From positions 1 to 7,244 of the forward strand of contig CAMWRO010000150.1 of assembly GCA_947176615.1 (NCBI GenBank): a DNA stretch of 7,244 nucleotides, given 5' to 3'. The position numbers were made by a program, and so were the translations under genes. Positions 1-5,830 of the stretch are shown here, piece after piece. The notes beneath the pieces are model-generated. The model was given only the letters and a program-made list of their open reading frames with translations, had not been told where the DNA came from and made no database searches. How positions within the stretch are numbered: the first letter of the stretch is position 1; each line of letters opens with the position of its first letter. This DNA is from an uncultured Porphyromonadaceae bacterium. GTDB taxonomy: Bacteria; Bacteroidota; Bacteroidia; Bacteroidales; Muribaculaceae.

Positions 1-54
1 GAAATACTTCGAGTGCGTAAGCAACGATTTTAGGGATCGGTTTTGCCCGGTCGG

Positions 55-87
55 AAAGAGCAGTCGCAAGACCGCTCTTTTTTATTT
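55..87 (+). terminator. Intrinsic terminator (plus-strand orientation)
   Basis: An 11-bp stem (55-65 with 70-80, one A·C mismatch) is closed by a GCAA tetraloop, and a T-rich run (TTTTTTATTT) follows directly. The T-run makes it a rho-independent terminator for plus-strand transcription entering from the left edge. Read on the minus strand the mismatch becomes a G·U wobble, but only a short U run follows, so it would be a weaker terminator for the convergent minus-strand gene ending at 86. The plus-strand gene it would serve lies outside the window. A frame open from base 1 stops at 31-33, but too little is visible to call it. Confidence 0.7.
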
Positions 88-853
88 AATGCGGTATTAC
101 TTTCTGCCCCAACAGCACTCCGTTGTCTTGGAAAATATTGTGCTTTACCGTTTCGTATGATGTATTATTTCTTTCGGGGTGAAGTAGATGAATAGTAACA
201 GGATATGCTATCAAGTCCGCTATCTGCAATCCGATGATATTGTCTTTCTTGTTATTGAAACTAAAATCTCTGATTCTTGCCCTTAATCGGTCAGGTGCTA
301 CCCATTTTGTGCCACGATTGCGCAAACCATTATAATAGTTGAGGAGTTTGTTGTCTTCTCTCCTGCCTCGCCGCTCTACGACAATGGAGATCTCAGGTAA
401 GGTATCCCCTTTAATTTCATTGTCAACGCAGAAGATGCTTCTCTCAATCAGATATGACAAGGACAAACCATAAACATCATCTTCCTCGCCACGGACGCAA
501 AATTTGCTCAGCTGCTCTTTAAGAATCGTGCAGCTTACAATGACATAAGCATTATTCAGGCTTAGTATTTTCTCAATGCCTTCAAAAAATCTCACCCTTA
601 GCGCCTCATCAGCAAGAACCGAAAAGGGTCCACGCCATTTACGAATGTCAACAGAATGTATAACGACATCTTTTGTACCGAATATCTCTATCTTTAATTC
701 TTCAAAAGCCTTATTCAGCGCATTGAGGTTCTGACGAGACACAAGGATACCGCACAAAGTAAATACCGGAAATCCGGGGTCATACTTTGCGAGGTTATGG
801 TCTCCGCACTCGTCAATGAAGAGATAATATTTTGACTTTGTCGTCTTTCCCAT
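86..853 (-). CDS. DUF3800 family protein
   Basis: This 255-residue protein has the hallmarks of DUF3800: an N-terminal beta strand with paired acidic residues (YLFIDECGD, residues 10-18; D14, E15), a central conserved His segment (IHSVDIRK, 65-72) and the C-terminal signature GLQIADLIAYP (208-218). The acidic motifs resemble the metal-binding carboxylates of RNase-H-like nucleases, so a nuclease-type fold is a reasonable inference, but no activity is established by the sequence. Its length is normal for the family and it appears intact. Genes of this family often sit in accessory or mobile regions, which fits the AT-rich surroundings. The start codon (851-853) lies only 13 nt from a -7 box at 867-874, so the mRNA leader would be very short. 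The next gene-like unit, a structured RNA, is divergent. Confidence 0.85.
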   Translation of the reverse strand: MGKTTKSKYYLFIDECGDHNLAKYDPGFPVFTLCGILVSRQNLNALNKAFEELKIEIFGTKDVVIHSVDIRKWRGPFSVLADEALRVRFFEGIEKILSLNNAYVIVSCTILKEQLSKFCVRGEEDDVYGLSLSYLIERSIFCVDNEIKGDTLPEISIVVERRGRREDNKLLNYYNGLRNRGTKWVAPDRLRARIRDFSFNNKKDNIIGLQIADLIAYPVTIHLLHPERNNTSYETVKHNIFQDNGVLLGQKVIPH

Positions 854-866
854 TGCGATTTCAACA

Positions 867-874
867 CAAAGTTA
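867..874 (-). promoter_or_regulatory. Bacteroidota -7 box for the DUF3800 gene
   Basis: Read on the minus strand this is TAACTTTG, a perfect match to the Bacteroidota -7 consensus TAnnTTTG. A TTTG at 891-894 (minus strand) lies 16 nt upstream, closer than the usual spacing of roughly 19-21, so the -33 element is doubtful. Transcription would start near 860, leaving a leader of about 7 nt. Confidence 0.55.
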
Positions 875-917
875 CTAAAAATCCACGATGCAAACTCTCG
901 GTCTCAAATATTTTCGT

Positions 918-925
918 TAACTTTG
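918..925 (+). promoter_or_regulatory. Bacteroidota -7 box driving the structured RNA locus
   Basis: The sequence is TAACTTTG, a perfect TAnnTTTG match. No convincing TTTG -33 element is visible 19-21 nt upstream. The predicted transcript start near 930-933 falls at the first hairpin of the structured region, which supports the assignment. It is divergent from the DUF3800 -7 box, with 43 bp between the two boxes. Confidence 0.5.
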
Positions 926-929
926 CCTC

Positions 930-1142
930 GGATAGGCAATAGTCTGTCCACTACATTTTGGAAAATCAGAAGCGTTATGCTTATCTTGTAGTTTGAGAAC
1001 GTAGGAAATTCACAAACCTGTGCGAGAGATAGCATAGTGGTTCTCACGCTTATAGCGTGGGCTACTATTGTTACATCTGCACAAATGGTTTCCTACGACC
1101 TTCAAACTAAGACGTGGCATAGTTGGCTCACGTTTTCTTTTT
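930..1142 (+). ncRNA. Structured RNA, about 210 nt, family unresolved
   Basis: No credible reading frame covers this stretch, but it folds extensively. A small hairpin pairs 930-935 with 944-949 (one G·U), and another pairs 970-973 with 979-982. A long rod follows: 989-996 with 1102-1109 (8 bp), an internal loop, 1000-1008 with 1089-1097 (9 bp), an asymmetric loop, 1019-1023 with 1079-1083, 1027-1030 with 1075-1078, 1034-1038 with 1064-1068, and an apical CACGC/GCGTG helix (1045-1049 with 1055-1059) with loop TTATA. An intrinsic-terminator-like hairpin ends the unit. A -7 box at 918-925 sits just upstream, so the unit has both a start and an end. Candidates are a 6S-like RNA (long rod with an internal bubble), the Bacteroidales-1 RNA motif, or a cis-acting leader of the gene at 1186. 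The pairings are seen in the sequence; the class is not determined. Confidence 0.5.
1112..1142 (+). terminator. Intrinsic terminator or attenuator after the structured RNA
   Basis: A 5-bp ACGTG/CACGT stem (1112-1116 with 1129-1133) encloses a 12-nt loop and is followed by TTTTCTTTTTAT. The stem is modest but the U-rich tract is strong. It would end the structured RNA at about 1140. Alternatively it could act as a conditional terminator ahead of the small exported-protein gene that starts 44 nt further on and has no -7 box of its own. Confidence 0.5.
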
Positions 1143-1185
1143 ATAACCAACCTCTCCGTTGAGTCAGTGGAGACTCCATATAATT

Positions 1186-1512
1186 ATGAAAAGATTCGTT
1201 CTATCAATTCTTTTGGTGATTAGCATTATCATTATGGCTAATGCTACGACTGTGTTTAAGTCGCTGGATAATTTTAGCGACAAAACTACTGTGATTGTCG
1301 AAGTCGACTCAGTATCTACAATGCCGCATCTTCAAGACGTTGTATTTCACAACTCAGGTAAAGCTTATGAATGTAAAGAACTGAAAACTACTCTTACCGG
1401 GGAAAAACTAACCATTTCTGCGGGCTTTAAGAAATTCAAGACATTTGAGAACTGCTATCTTACATTCATGCTCAATGGACAAATGCAGAAAGTAGAAATA
1501 ATTCGTGAATAA
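1186..1512 (+). CDS. Small exported protein, unknown function
   Basis: This 108-residue protein starts with a clear Sec signal peptide: MKR, a long hydrophobic core (FVLSILLVISIIIM) and a probable signal peptidase I site after ANA at residues 18-20. An in-frame TTG at 1159 would extend it by nine residues, but ATG at 1186 places the basic n-region of the signal peptide at the very start and is preferred. The mature part (about 88 residues) is beta-rich, with alternating hydrophobic stretches (TTVIVEVDSV, KLTISAGF, KVEIIRE) and two cysteines (in YECKE and ENCYLT) that could form a disulfide in the periplasm. I do not recognise the family. No promoter box lies directly upstream; the nearest is at 918-925, beyond the terminator-like hairpin. 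The lipoprotein gene begins 134 nt downstream on the same strand. Confidence 0.75.
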   Translation: MKRFVLSILLVISIIIMANATTVFKSLDNFSDKTTVIVEVDSVSTMPHLQDVVFHNSGKAYECKELKTTLTGEKLTISAGFKKFKTFENCYLTFMLNGQMQKVEIIRE

Positions 1513-1646
1513 GAGAGCTAATGACGATTATCTGCATTTCAAGTAAATTAAAAGCATCTACTATGAAAAATGCCTTTTTGTCAGGTGGCTATAAGACGGT
1601 CTCTTTTAAGAGGTCAAAGTGATGTTGCTACAATAATCTCACAGCT

Positions 1647-2042
1647 ATGATGAAAAAATATATAGTCTTATTTGTGTGCGCGATATTTGCTATCGTATGT
1701 TCTTCTTGCGAAGAAGAACAAGATTTTGGTTTTCCGACTAAAATCGAAATATCAGGTAATGGAGAAACTATTGGTATTATGGGCACGAATGATTTACCTC
1801 CAAGCATTAAACAGATTGAGTTGCTTAATTACAACGGAGATGGCAATAACAGCGGTTTAATAACTGAAGACAAAGATTGGATTGAAACCACTACCGATTG
1901 GCTGACAGTGAAGTATTTTTTAACAGAATATAAACTTGTCGTCACGGCAGCTCCTAACGAAACCAATAAAGCACGGAAATTATATCTATATCTTTACGAT
2001 GGAAAATCCCGACAAGAAATAACCGTCGTTCAATCAAAATAA
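1647..2042 (+). CDS. Lipoprotein with BACON-like C-terminal domain
   Basis: The 131-residue protein begins MMKKYIVLFVCAIFAIVCSS and then Cys21, a signal peptidase II type leader with a relaxed lipobox as is common in Bacteroidota. The residues after the cysteine are acidic (EEEQD), resembling the lipoprotein export signal that directs lipoproteins to the cell surface in this phylum, so surface exposure is inferred. The C-terminal half (about 78-130) has the pattern of a BACON-type immunoglobulin-like domain: DWLTVKY, then LVVTAAPNETNKAR, then a final strand ending in ITVVQSK. Such domains usually accompany larger carbohydrate-active or adhesion proteins; a stand-alone copy of this size has no clear role. 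ATG at 1650 is an equally possible start. No TAnnTTTG box was found between 1513 and 1646, so co-transcription with the gene at 1186 is plausible. Confidence 0.8.
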   Translation: MMKKYIVLFVCAIFAIVCSSCEEEQDFGFPTKIEISGNGETIGIMGTNDLPPSIKQIELLNYNGDGNNSGLITEDKDWIETTTDWLTVKYFLTEYKLVVTAAPNETNKARKLYLYLYDGKSRQEITVVQSK

Positions 2043-2112
2043 AGATATAGATTTTGATGTCTCAATAGCAATTATATGAACGAAATCAAACATTTCTTAA
2101 TATTTTAGACCT

Positions 2113-2244
2113 TTACAGTCGTGCCATTCTGACCGCTGCGGTCACATCGAGGGTCGTGACAAGCGTCACCATAGGCATCGGGGCATCAATCCACAGTTCA
2201 AACGCCCTCGCGCGGGTTGTCCCGGCAGGATTTATCTCTTTCAT
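2113..2244 (-). pseudogene. Truncated CatA-like O-acetyltransferase, N-terminal fragment
   Basis: Reading the minus strand from ATG at 2244 gives 43 codons before TAA at 2113-2115, beginning MKEINPAGTTRARAFELW and continuing with APMPMVTL and LDVTAAVRMAR. From memory, this matches the start of the Bacteroidales CatA-like (chloramphenicol acetyltransferase family) proteins of roughly 210 residues, in which the segment FELW..APMPMVTL..T.DVT leads into the first helix. Everything after that, including the catalytic HH...DG region near the C-terminus, is absent. The stop lies at the point where the DNA becomes AT-rich, so the gene looks cut off by a rearrangement. A perfect -7 box at 2257-2264 is retained. 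The AraC-family gene lies 69 nt upstream on the same strand. The fragment cannot be an active enzyme; a functional 43-residue peptide is a remote alternative. Confidence 0.7.
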
Positions 2245-2256
2245 CTTTTTTTCATG

Positions 2257-2264
2257 CAAAGTTA
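2257..2264 (-). promoter_or_regulatory. Bacteroidota -7 box for the acetyltransferase remnant
   Basis: The minus strand reads TAACTTTG, a perfect TAnnTTTG match, 12 nt before the ATG at 2244. No good -33 TTTG is present at the usual spacing; the nearest lies about 26 nt upstream. The A-rich stretch between box and start is typical of Bacteroidota leaders. Confidence 0.5.
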
Positions 2265-2313
2265 CGATGCCTGAAAAGAACTTCATAGAACAAACGAGAC
2301 ATCTTTCAACCCG

Positions 2314-3117
2314 TCACACCGGGTGCCAATACAATTCGGAACATGCAATACCCGACGAGGCCATCACGGCGGGGGTCATGCCGCTGAACTCGCGAAACTC
2401 GCGGATAAAATGTGACTGGTCAGCATAACCGCCGGCATAGACGATTTCCTGATAGTCGGTATTTCCCTGCTGTAGATGCCACATCGCCCGCTGAAAACGG
2501 AATATGCGTGAATATTCCTTGGGATTCATCCCCACCGTGTCACGAAACACGCGCTCAAACTGTTTCCGGCCAAGACATGCGGCCTCGGCCATCCCTGCAA
2601 CGTTACCGCGGCTGTCGGCTTCAAGATACCGCAGCGCAGCCCTGACACGGGCGGCGTTTAACGGTTCTCCCTCCGAGAACCGCTGTGACAGCCACCGGTC
2701 CACCATCCCGACAAGGCTGTAGTCATCGGCCGAAGACTCGACGACCTGCATCGATAACCCTGCTAAAGAGCGGTCAGACAAATCACTCACACTGACCTCA
2801 CGGTTGTAAAACTCACTCCCGGGCCTGCGGGATAAGTGTCTGAGCGCCCAAGGTGTCAACACTGCGACAAGCATCTCGACCCTTCCCGCCGATTGCAGTC
2901 GTGACGGAAAATCAACCTGCCCGCTGACTGCCACGCGTGGTTGCCATGTTCCGGTCTCGGGGATAAACAACGGCTCCCGGCGGTGAAAAACCAGCATGGG
3001 ACACCCGACAGGCCACGACGGCACGTCCATGCCGCCGTCGGCCCTAAGCATCCAATAGTATTTCACCCACGGCCTCAACCGTTCACTCGGTGCGTAAAAA
3101 TCAATATTAATCGCCAT
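2314..3117 (-). CDS. AraC-family transcriptional regulator
   Basis: This 267-residue protein has a C-terminal AraC-type double helix-turn-helix (about 160-252). It includes the first recognition unit (NVAGMAEAACLGRKQFERVFRDTVGMNPKEY, broken here as residues 172-190 and 191-202) and the conserved second half, GGYADQSHFIREFREFSGMTP (229-249, with F237 and the G-hydrophobic-TP end). The N-terminal part (1-150) starts with a segment containing LRPWVKYYW (14-22), as in AraC regulators with the DUF6597-type N-terminal domain, and probably senses a ligand that cannot be read from sequence. It is intact and GC-rich, like the right part of the window. It lies just upstream of the truncated CatA-like gene, which it may once have controlled. 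It is divergent from the helicase operon, and a -7 box at 3125-3132 is close to its start. Confidence 0.9.
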   Translation of the reverse strand: MAINIDFYAPSERLRPWVKYYWMLRADGGMDVPSWPVGCPMLVFHRREPLFIPETGTWQPRVAVSGQVDFPSRLQSAGRVEMLVAVLTPWALRHLSRRPGSEFYNREVSVSDLSDRSLAGLSMQVVESSADDYSLVGMVDRWLSQRFSEGEPLNAARVRAALRYLEADSRGNVAGMAEAACLGRKQFERVFRDTVGMNPKEYSRIFRFQRAMWHLQQGNTDYQEIVYAGGYADQSHFIREFREFSGMTPAVMASSGIACSELYWHPV

Positions 3118-3124
3118 TTCGCCA

Positions 3125-3132
3125 CAAAGATA
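3125..3132 (-). promoter_or_regulatory. Bacteroidota -7 box for the AraC-family gene
   Basis: The minus strand reads TATCTTTG, matching TAnnTTTG, only 7 nt from the ATG at 3117. This implies a nearly leaderless transcript. No convincing -33 element is seen at standard spacing, so the promoter may need activation, for example by its own product; that last point is inference. Confidence 0.45.
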
Positions 3133-3196
3133 AGCATTTACGGCTCAATTTCCGCCATTGTCGATAAACCATATTTGCTTTTATTCGGTTTTTACC

Positions 3197-3227
3197 ATTG
3201 AATACGTCATTTATTATCGTATCTTTG
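3197..3227 (+). promoter_or_regulatory. Promoter of the helicase-DUF3256-xseA operon
   Basis: ATTG at 3197-3200 serves as the -33 element. It is followed by a 19-nt spacer and TATCTTTG (3220-3227), a full TAnnTTTG -7 match. This is the best complete Bacteroidota promoter in the window. Transcription would start near 3234, giving a leader of about 180 nt before the ATG at 3417. Confidence 0.7.
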
Positions 3228-3242
3228 TAAAATATTTTAATT

Positions 3243-3390
3243 CAACTTTCGCAAGCTCAAGTTGAAGTGACTAAAGTGAAATTCAGGCCGCGCCTGAGTG
3301 AAGATAAAAGATAACAAATAAAAAATAAAAGATAGCAAAGGTATTATCTTCACCCTTCTCCTTTCACTTTGAGCAAGTTGTAAACTTGCG
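3243..3390 (+). repeat. Nested inverted-repeat leader upstream of the helicase gene
   Basis: The 5' leader contains several nested and local inverted repeats. These are AAAGTGAAA at 3273-3281 with 3362-3370 (9 bp), GTGAAGATAA at 3298-3307 with 3344-3353 (10 bp), CGCAAG at 3250-3255 with 3385-3390, and local hairpins at 3243-3264 (CAACTT/AAGTTG), 3284-3296 (CAGGC/GCCTG) and 3374-3388 (CAAGTT/AACTTG). Between the 10-bp arms lies a low-complexity A-rich tract of degenerate AAAGATA/AAATA units (3305-3335). The whole can fold as one large stem. It may be a regulatory leader for a cold-responsive helicase or a copy of a dispersed palindromic intergenic repeat. No T-tract follows, so it is not a simple terminator. 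Confidence 0.6.
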
Positions 3391-3416
3391 AGACTAAAAA
3401 TTTAATCATCAATTTA

Positions 3417-5201
3417 ATGAAATCATTTAAAGAACTTGGCGTTGACGAGCCGTTGCGGCGAGCCGTGGAAGAACTCGGATTTGAGTCCCCGATGCCCATT
3501 CAGGAAAGAGTTATACCGCGCCTGCTCGGTGACGCACAAGATATTGTGGCACTTGCGCAGACAGGCACGGGCAAAACAGCGGCTTTCGGCCTCCCGGTGC
3601 TGCAACGCATTGACCCCGTCATAAAGAAACCTCAGGCACTGATTCTCTCGCCGACCCGCGAACTGTGCCTTCAGATAGGCAGCGACCTCACTGATTTTTC
3701 CAAATATACTCCCGAAGTAAAAGTGCTCCCCGTTTACGGCGGCTCAAGCATCGAGAGCCAGATCCGCTCTCTGAAAGCGGGCGTGCAGATTATCGTAGCG
3801 ACCCCGGGCCGACTGATCGACCTTATCAAGCGCGGGGTTGTCAACCTCGACAATGTCAAAACCGTAGTCCTCGACGAGGCCGACGAAATGCTCAACATGG
3901 GATTCCTTGAGTCAATCGAGGAAATCCTTTCCTATGTTCCCGCTGACCGCAAGATGCTGATGTTCTCGGCAACCATGCCGCCCGACATCATGAAGATTGC
4001 CCGCAAATACATGAAAGATTACGAGGAAATCGTCGTCGGGACCAAAAATGAGGGAGCAGCCAACGTCCACCACATATATTATATGGTGAACGCCCGCGAC
4101 AAATACCTTGCCCTGAAGCGCATCGCCGACAATTCGCCCAATATCTACGCCATCATCTTCTGCCGCACACGACGCGACACACAGGAGATTGCCGACAAGC
4201 TGATTCAGGACGGATATAACGCCGAGGCCCTTCACGGCGACCTGTCGCAACAGCAGCGCGACATCGTCATGAAGAAATTCCGCGACAGGGTAATCACACT
4301 GCTCGTGGCAACTGACGTTGCCGCCCGCGGCCTTGACGTCGACGACCTCACCCACGTCATCAACTACGGTCTTCCCGATGACACCGCGGTCTACAACCAC
4401 CGCTCGGGCCGTACAGGCCGCGCCGGAAAATCGGGCGTGTCAATCGCCATCATCCACTCGCGCGAGAAAGGAAAACTGCGCGAAATCGAAAAGAAAATCG
4501 GCAAGACTTTCGAGCGCAAGGAGGTTCCCACCCCCGAACACATCATCGAGAAACAGCTTTACAACCTTGCCGACCGCATCGAGCGTGTAAAAGTCGACGA
4601 GGAGGAGATTGCCCGCTATATTCCGGGCATCAGCCGCAAGCTCGAATGGCTCAGCGAACAGGACTTGCTGAAACGTGTCATCTCGCTGGAGTTCAACCGC
4701 CTGCTCAACTATTACAAGGACGCGCCGAAGATTGACCTCATTGATGAGAAACCCCGCAAGGAGAAAAAAGAGAGCGGTCACGACCGTCCCAAGAACGACA
4801 AGGAGAAAGACCGCCGCACGGCTGAGCGCGGCATGGAGCGCGTGTATATAAACGTGGGCAAGCGCGACGGCTTTTTTGCCGGAAACCTCATCGAGCTGCT
4901 CAACCGCGAGGTACAGGGCAAGCGTGTCGACGTGGGCCGCATCGACCTGCTCCCCTCCTATACCCTATTTGATGTAAAGAAGGCCGACGCGCGACGCGCT
5001 GTCGCAGGACTGACCGGGTCAGAATTTTTCGGGAAACGCCTTTATTGCGAAATCGCCTCGCCCGACAAGGACTATGCCCGGGCCTCCAACCGCAAGAACA
5101 AGAAAAGCACATCGACCTCAGAGGTATCCTACGGGCCTGACGACGCCCCCGAAACCGTGGCCGACTACTTCAAACGCAAACATAAACCACGCAAAAAATG
5201 A
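3417..5201 (+). CDS. deaD: DEAD-box RNA helicase, DeaD/CsdA-like
   Basis: The 594-residue protein carries all core helicase motifs: Q motif with PMPIQ (25-29), Walker A AQTGTGKT (47-54), PTREL (79-83), TPGR (129-132), DEAD (153-156), SAT (184-186), ATDVAARGLD (298-307) and HRSGRTGR (328-335). A charged linker (about 445-472) leads to a DbpA-type RNA-binding domain (about 474-547, from ERVYINVG to LYCEIA), followed by a basic Lys/Arg-rich tail. This architecture matches the DeaD/CsdA group, which unwinds RNA in ribosome assembly and mRNA turnover, often in the cold. It lacks the longer extensions of the enterobacterial protein, so the symbol is assigned by domain layout. The ATG is preceded by an AT-rich leader with no Shine-Dalgarno sequence, normal for the phylum. 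Its stop overlaps the next start by 4 nt (ATGA). Confidence 0.93.
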   Translation: MKSFKELGVDEPLRRAVEELGFESPMPIQERVIPRLLGDAQDIVALAQTGTGKTAAFGLPVLQRIDPVIKKPQALILSPTRELCLQIGSDLTDFSKYTPEVKVLPVYGGSSIESQIRSLKAGVQIIVATPGRLIDLIKRGVVNLDNVKTVVLDEADEMLNMGFLESIEEILSYVPADRKMLMFSATMPPDIMKIARKYMKDYEEIVVGTKNEGAANVHHIYYMVNARDKYLALKRIADNSPNIYAIIFCRTRRDTQEIADKLIQDGYNAEALHGDLSQQQRDIVMKKFRDRVITLLVATDVAARGLDVDDLTHVINYGLPDDTAVYNHRSGRTGRAGKSGVSIAIIHSREKGKLREIEKKIGKTFERKEVPTPEHIIEKQLYNLADRIERVKVDEEEIARYIPGISRKLEWLSEQDLLKRVISLEFNRLLNYYKDAPKIDLIDEKPRKEKKESGHDRPKNDKEKDRRTAERGMERVYINVGKRDGFFAGNLIELLNREVQGKRVDVGRIDLLPSYTLFDVKKADARRAVAGLTGSEFFGKRLYCEIASPDKDYARASNRKNKKSTSTSEVSYGPDDAPETVADYFKRKHKPRKK

Positions 5202-5830
5202 AAAAACTCACAGTATTATTTCTTCTGGCAGTAAGCTCGATACTGAGTGCCACGGCACAGCTGACTGCCGCAAAGGCATTTGTCGACGCACCGCAGAAAA
5301 TATTCCCGCTGCTCGAATCAAATGTCAGGATGGACATGGTCGACTACTTCAACAACGGCCTTGACACCCAGTCGGGCAACTCGCTCAACGGCAAGTCGGT
5401 GATCACCGACCTGACCCCGGCAGTCCTGTCGGCGCGCATGACTGACTCGTCGTCAATCCAGCTCGCCTTGCTGACAAGCGGCAACGACACCATCATAGCG
5501 CTTGTCTCGACCGTAGCCGCCCCGGGACTTGACAGCAACATCAAGTTTTACAACAGCAAGTGGCAACCCCTCCCCGACGGCCGCTATTTCTCGCGTCCCG
5601 GATGGAAAGAATGGCTCAATTCCGAGGGGCAGTCCCACCGTGACGAAGTGGAGATGCAGGTGCCTTTCATGCTTGCATCCTACAACATCGACCCCGAATC
5701 GGGCCGCCTGACAATAGCCAACAATCTCGACCGGTTCCTTGACGAGGAGATGTATGAATCGCTGAAACCTTATCTTCAGCCACAGCTCGTCTACATCTGG
5801 AACGGTAAAAAATTCACAGGCGAAAAATGA
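5198..5830 (+). CDS. DUF3256 family exported protein
   Basis: The 210-residue protein starts with a signal peptide (MKKLTVLFLLAVSSILSATA) with a probable signal peptidase I site before Q21, so the mature protein is periplasmic or exported. The mature sequence fits DUF3256, a Bacteroidales family of about this length and unknown function: an N-terminal helix (AAKAFVDAPQKIFPLLESN), a segment beginning RMDMVDYFNNG (44-54), paired beta strands around SSIQLALLTSGNDTIIALV and a C-terminal PQLVYIWNGKKF. There is no lipobox cysteine and no membrane segment beyond the leader. The gene is wedged between an RNA helicase and XseA with ATGA overlaps at both ends, so it is made from the same mRNA and probably coupled in translation. 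What an exported protein does with these two cytoplasmic nucleic-acid enzymes is not evident. The family call is from memory of its pattern. Confidence 0.8.
   Translation: MKKLTVLFLLAVSSILSATAQLTAAKAFVDAPQKIFPLLESNVRMDMVDYFNNGLDTQSGNSLNGKSVITDLTPAVLSARMTDSSSIQLALLTSGNDTIIALVSTVAAPGLDSNIKFYNSKWQPLPDGRYFSRPGWKEWLNSEGQSHRDEVEMQVPFMLASYNIDPESGRLTIANNLDRFLDEEMYESLKPYLQPQLVYIWNGKKFTGEK

Noticed and set aside
1..54. C-terminal end of a plus-strand gene entering from the left edge
   Set aside because: A frame stops at 31-33 just before a terminator, but ten codons are too few to support a coding call.
1159..1185. In-frame TTG extension of the small exported protein
   Set aside because: It would put nine residues ahead of a canonical MKR signal-peptide start and overlaps a small hairpin; ATG at 1186 is the better start.
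1563..1622. A 19-codon frame starting MKNAFLSGG between the two small exported-protein genes
   Set aside because: It is too short, has no recognisable motif or promoter, and shows no link to either neighbour; a leader peptide cannot be excluded but is not supported.
2309..2324. ACCCG/CGGGT hairpin over the AraC stop codon as a minus-strand terminator
   Set aside because: The stem has only 5 bp, includes the stop codon in its loop, and is not followed by a T-run.
2156..2428. Plus-strand open frame of 90 codons
   Set aside because: It lies antisense across the acetyltransferase remnant and the AraC 3' end, has no domain pattern, and is explained as a shadow.
3305..3335. A-rich AAAGATA/AAATA units as a CRISPR or tandem-repeat array
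   Set aside because: The units are short, degenerate and without spacers; this is low-complexity sequence inside the leader palindrome.
3912..4400. Minus-strand open frame of 162 codons inside the helicase gene
   Set aside because: It is antisense to conserved helicase motifs and low in complexity (Val/Asp-rich), typical of a mirror frame.
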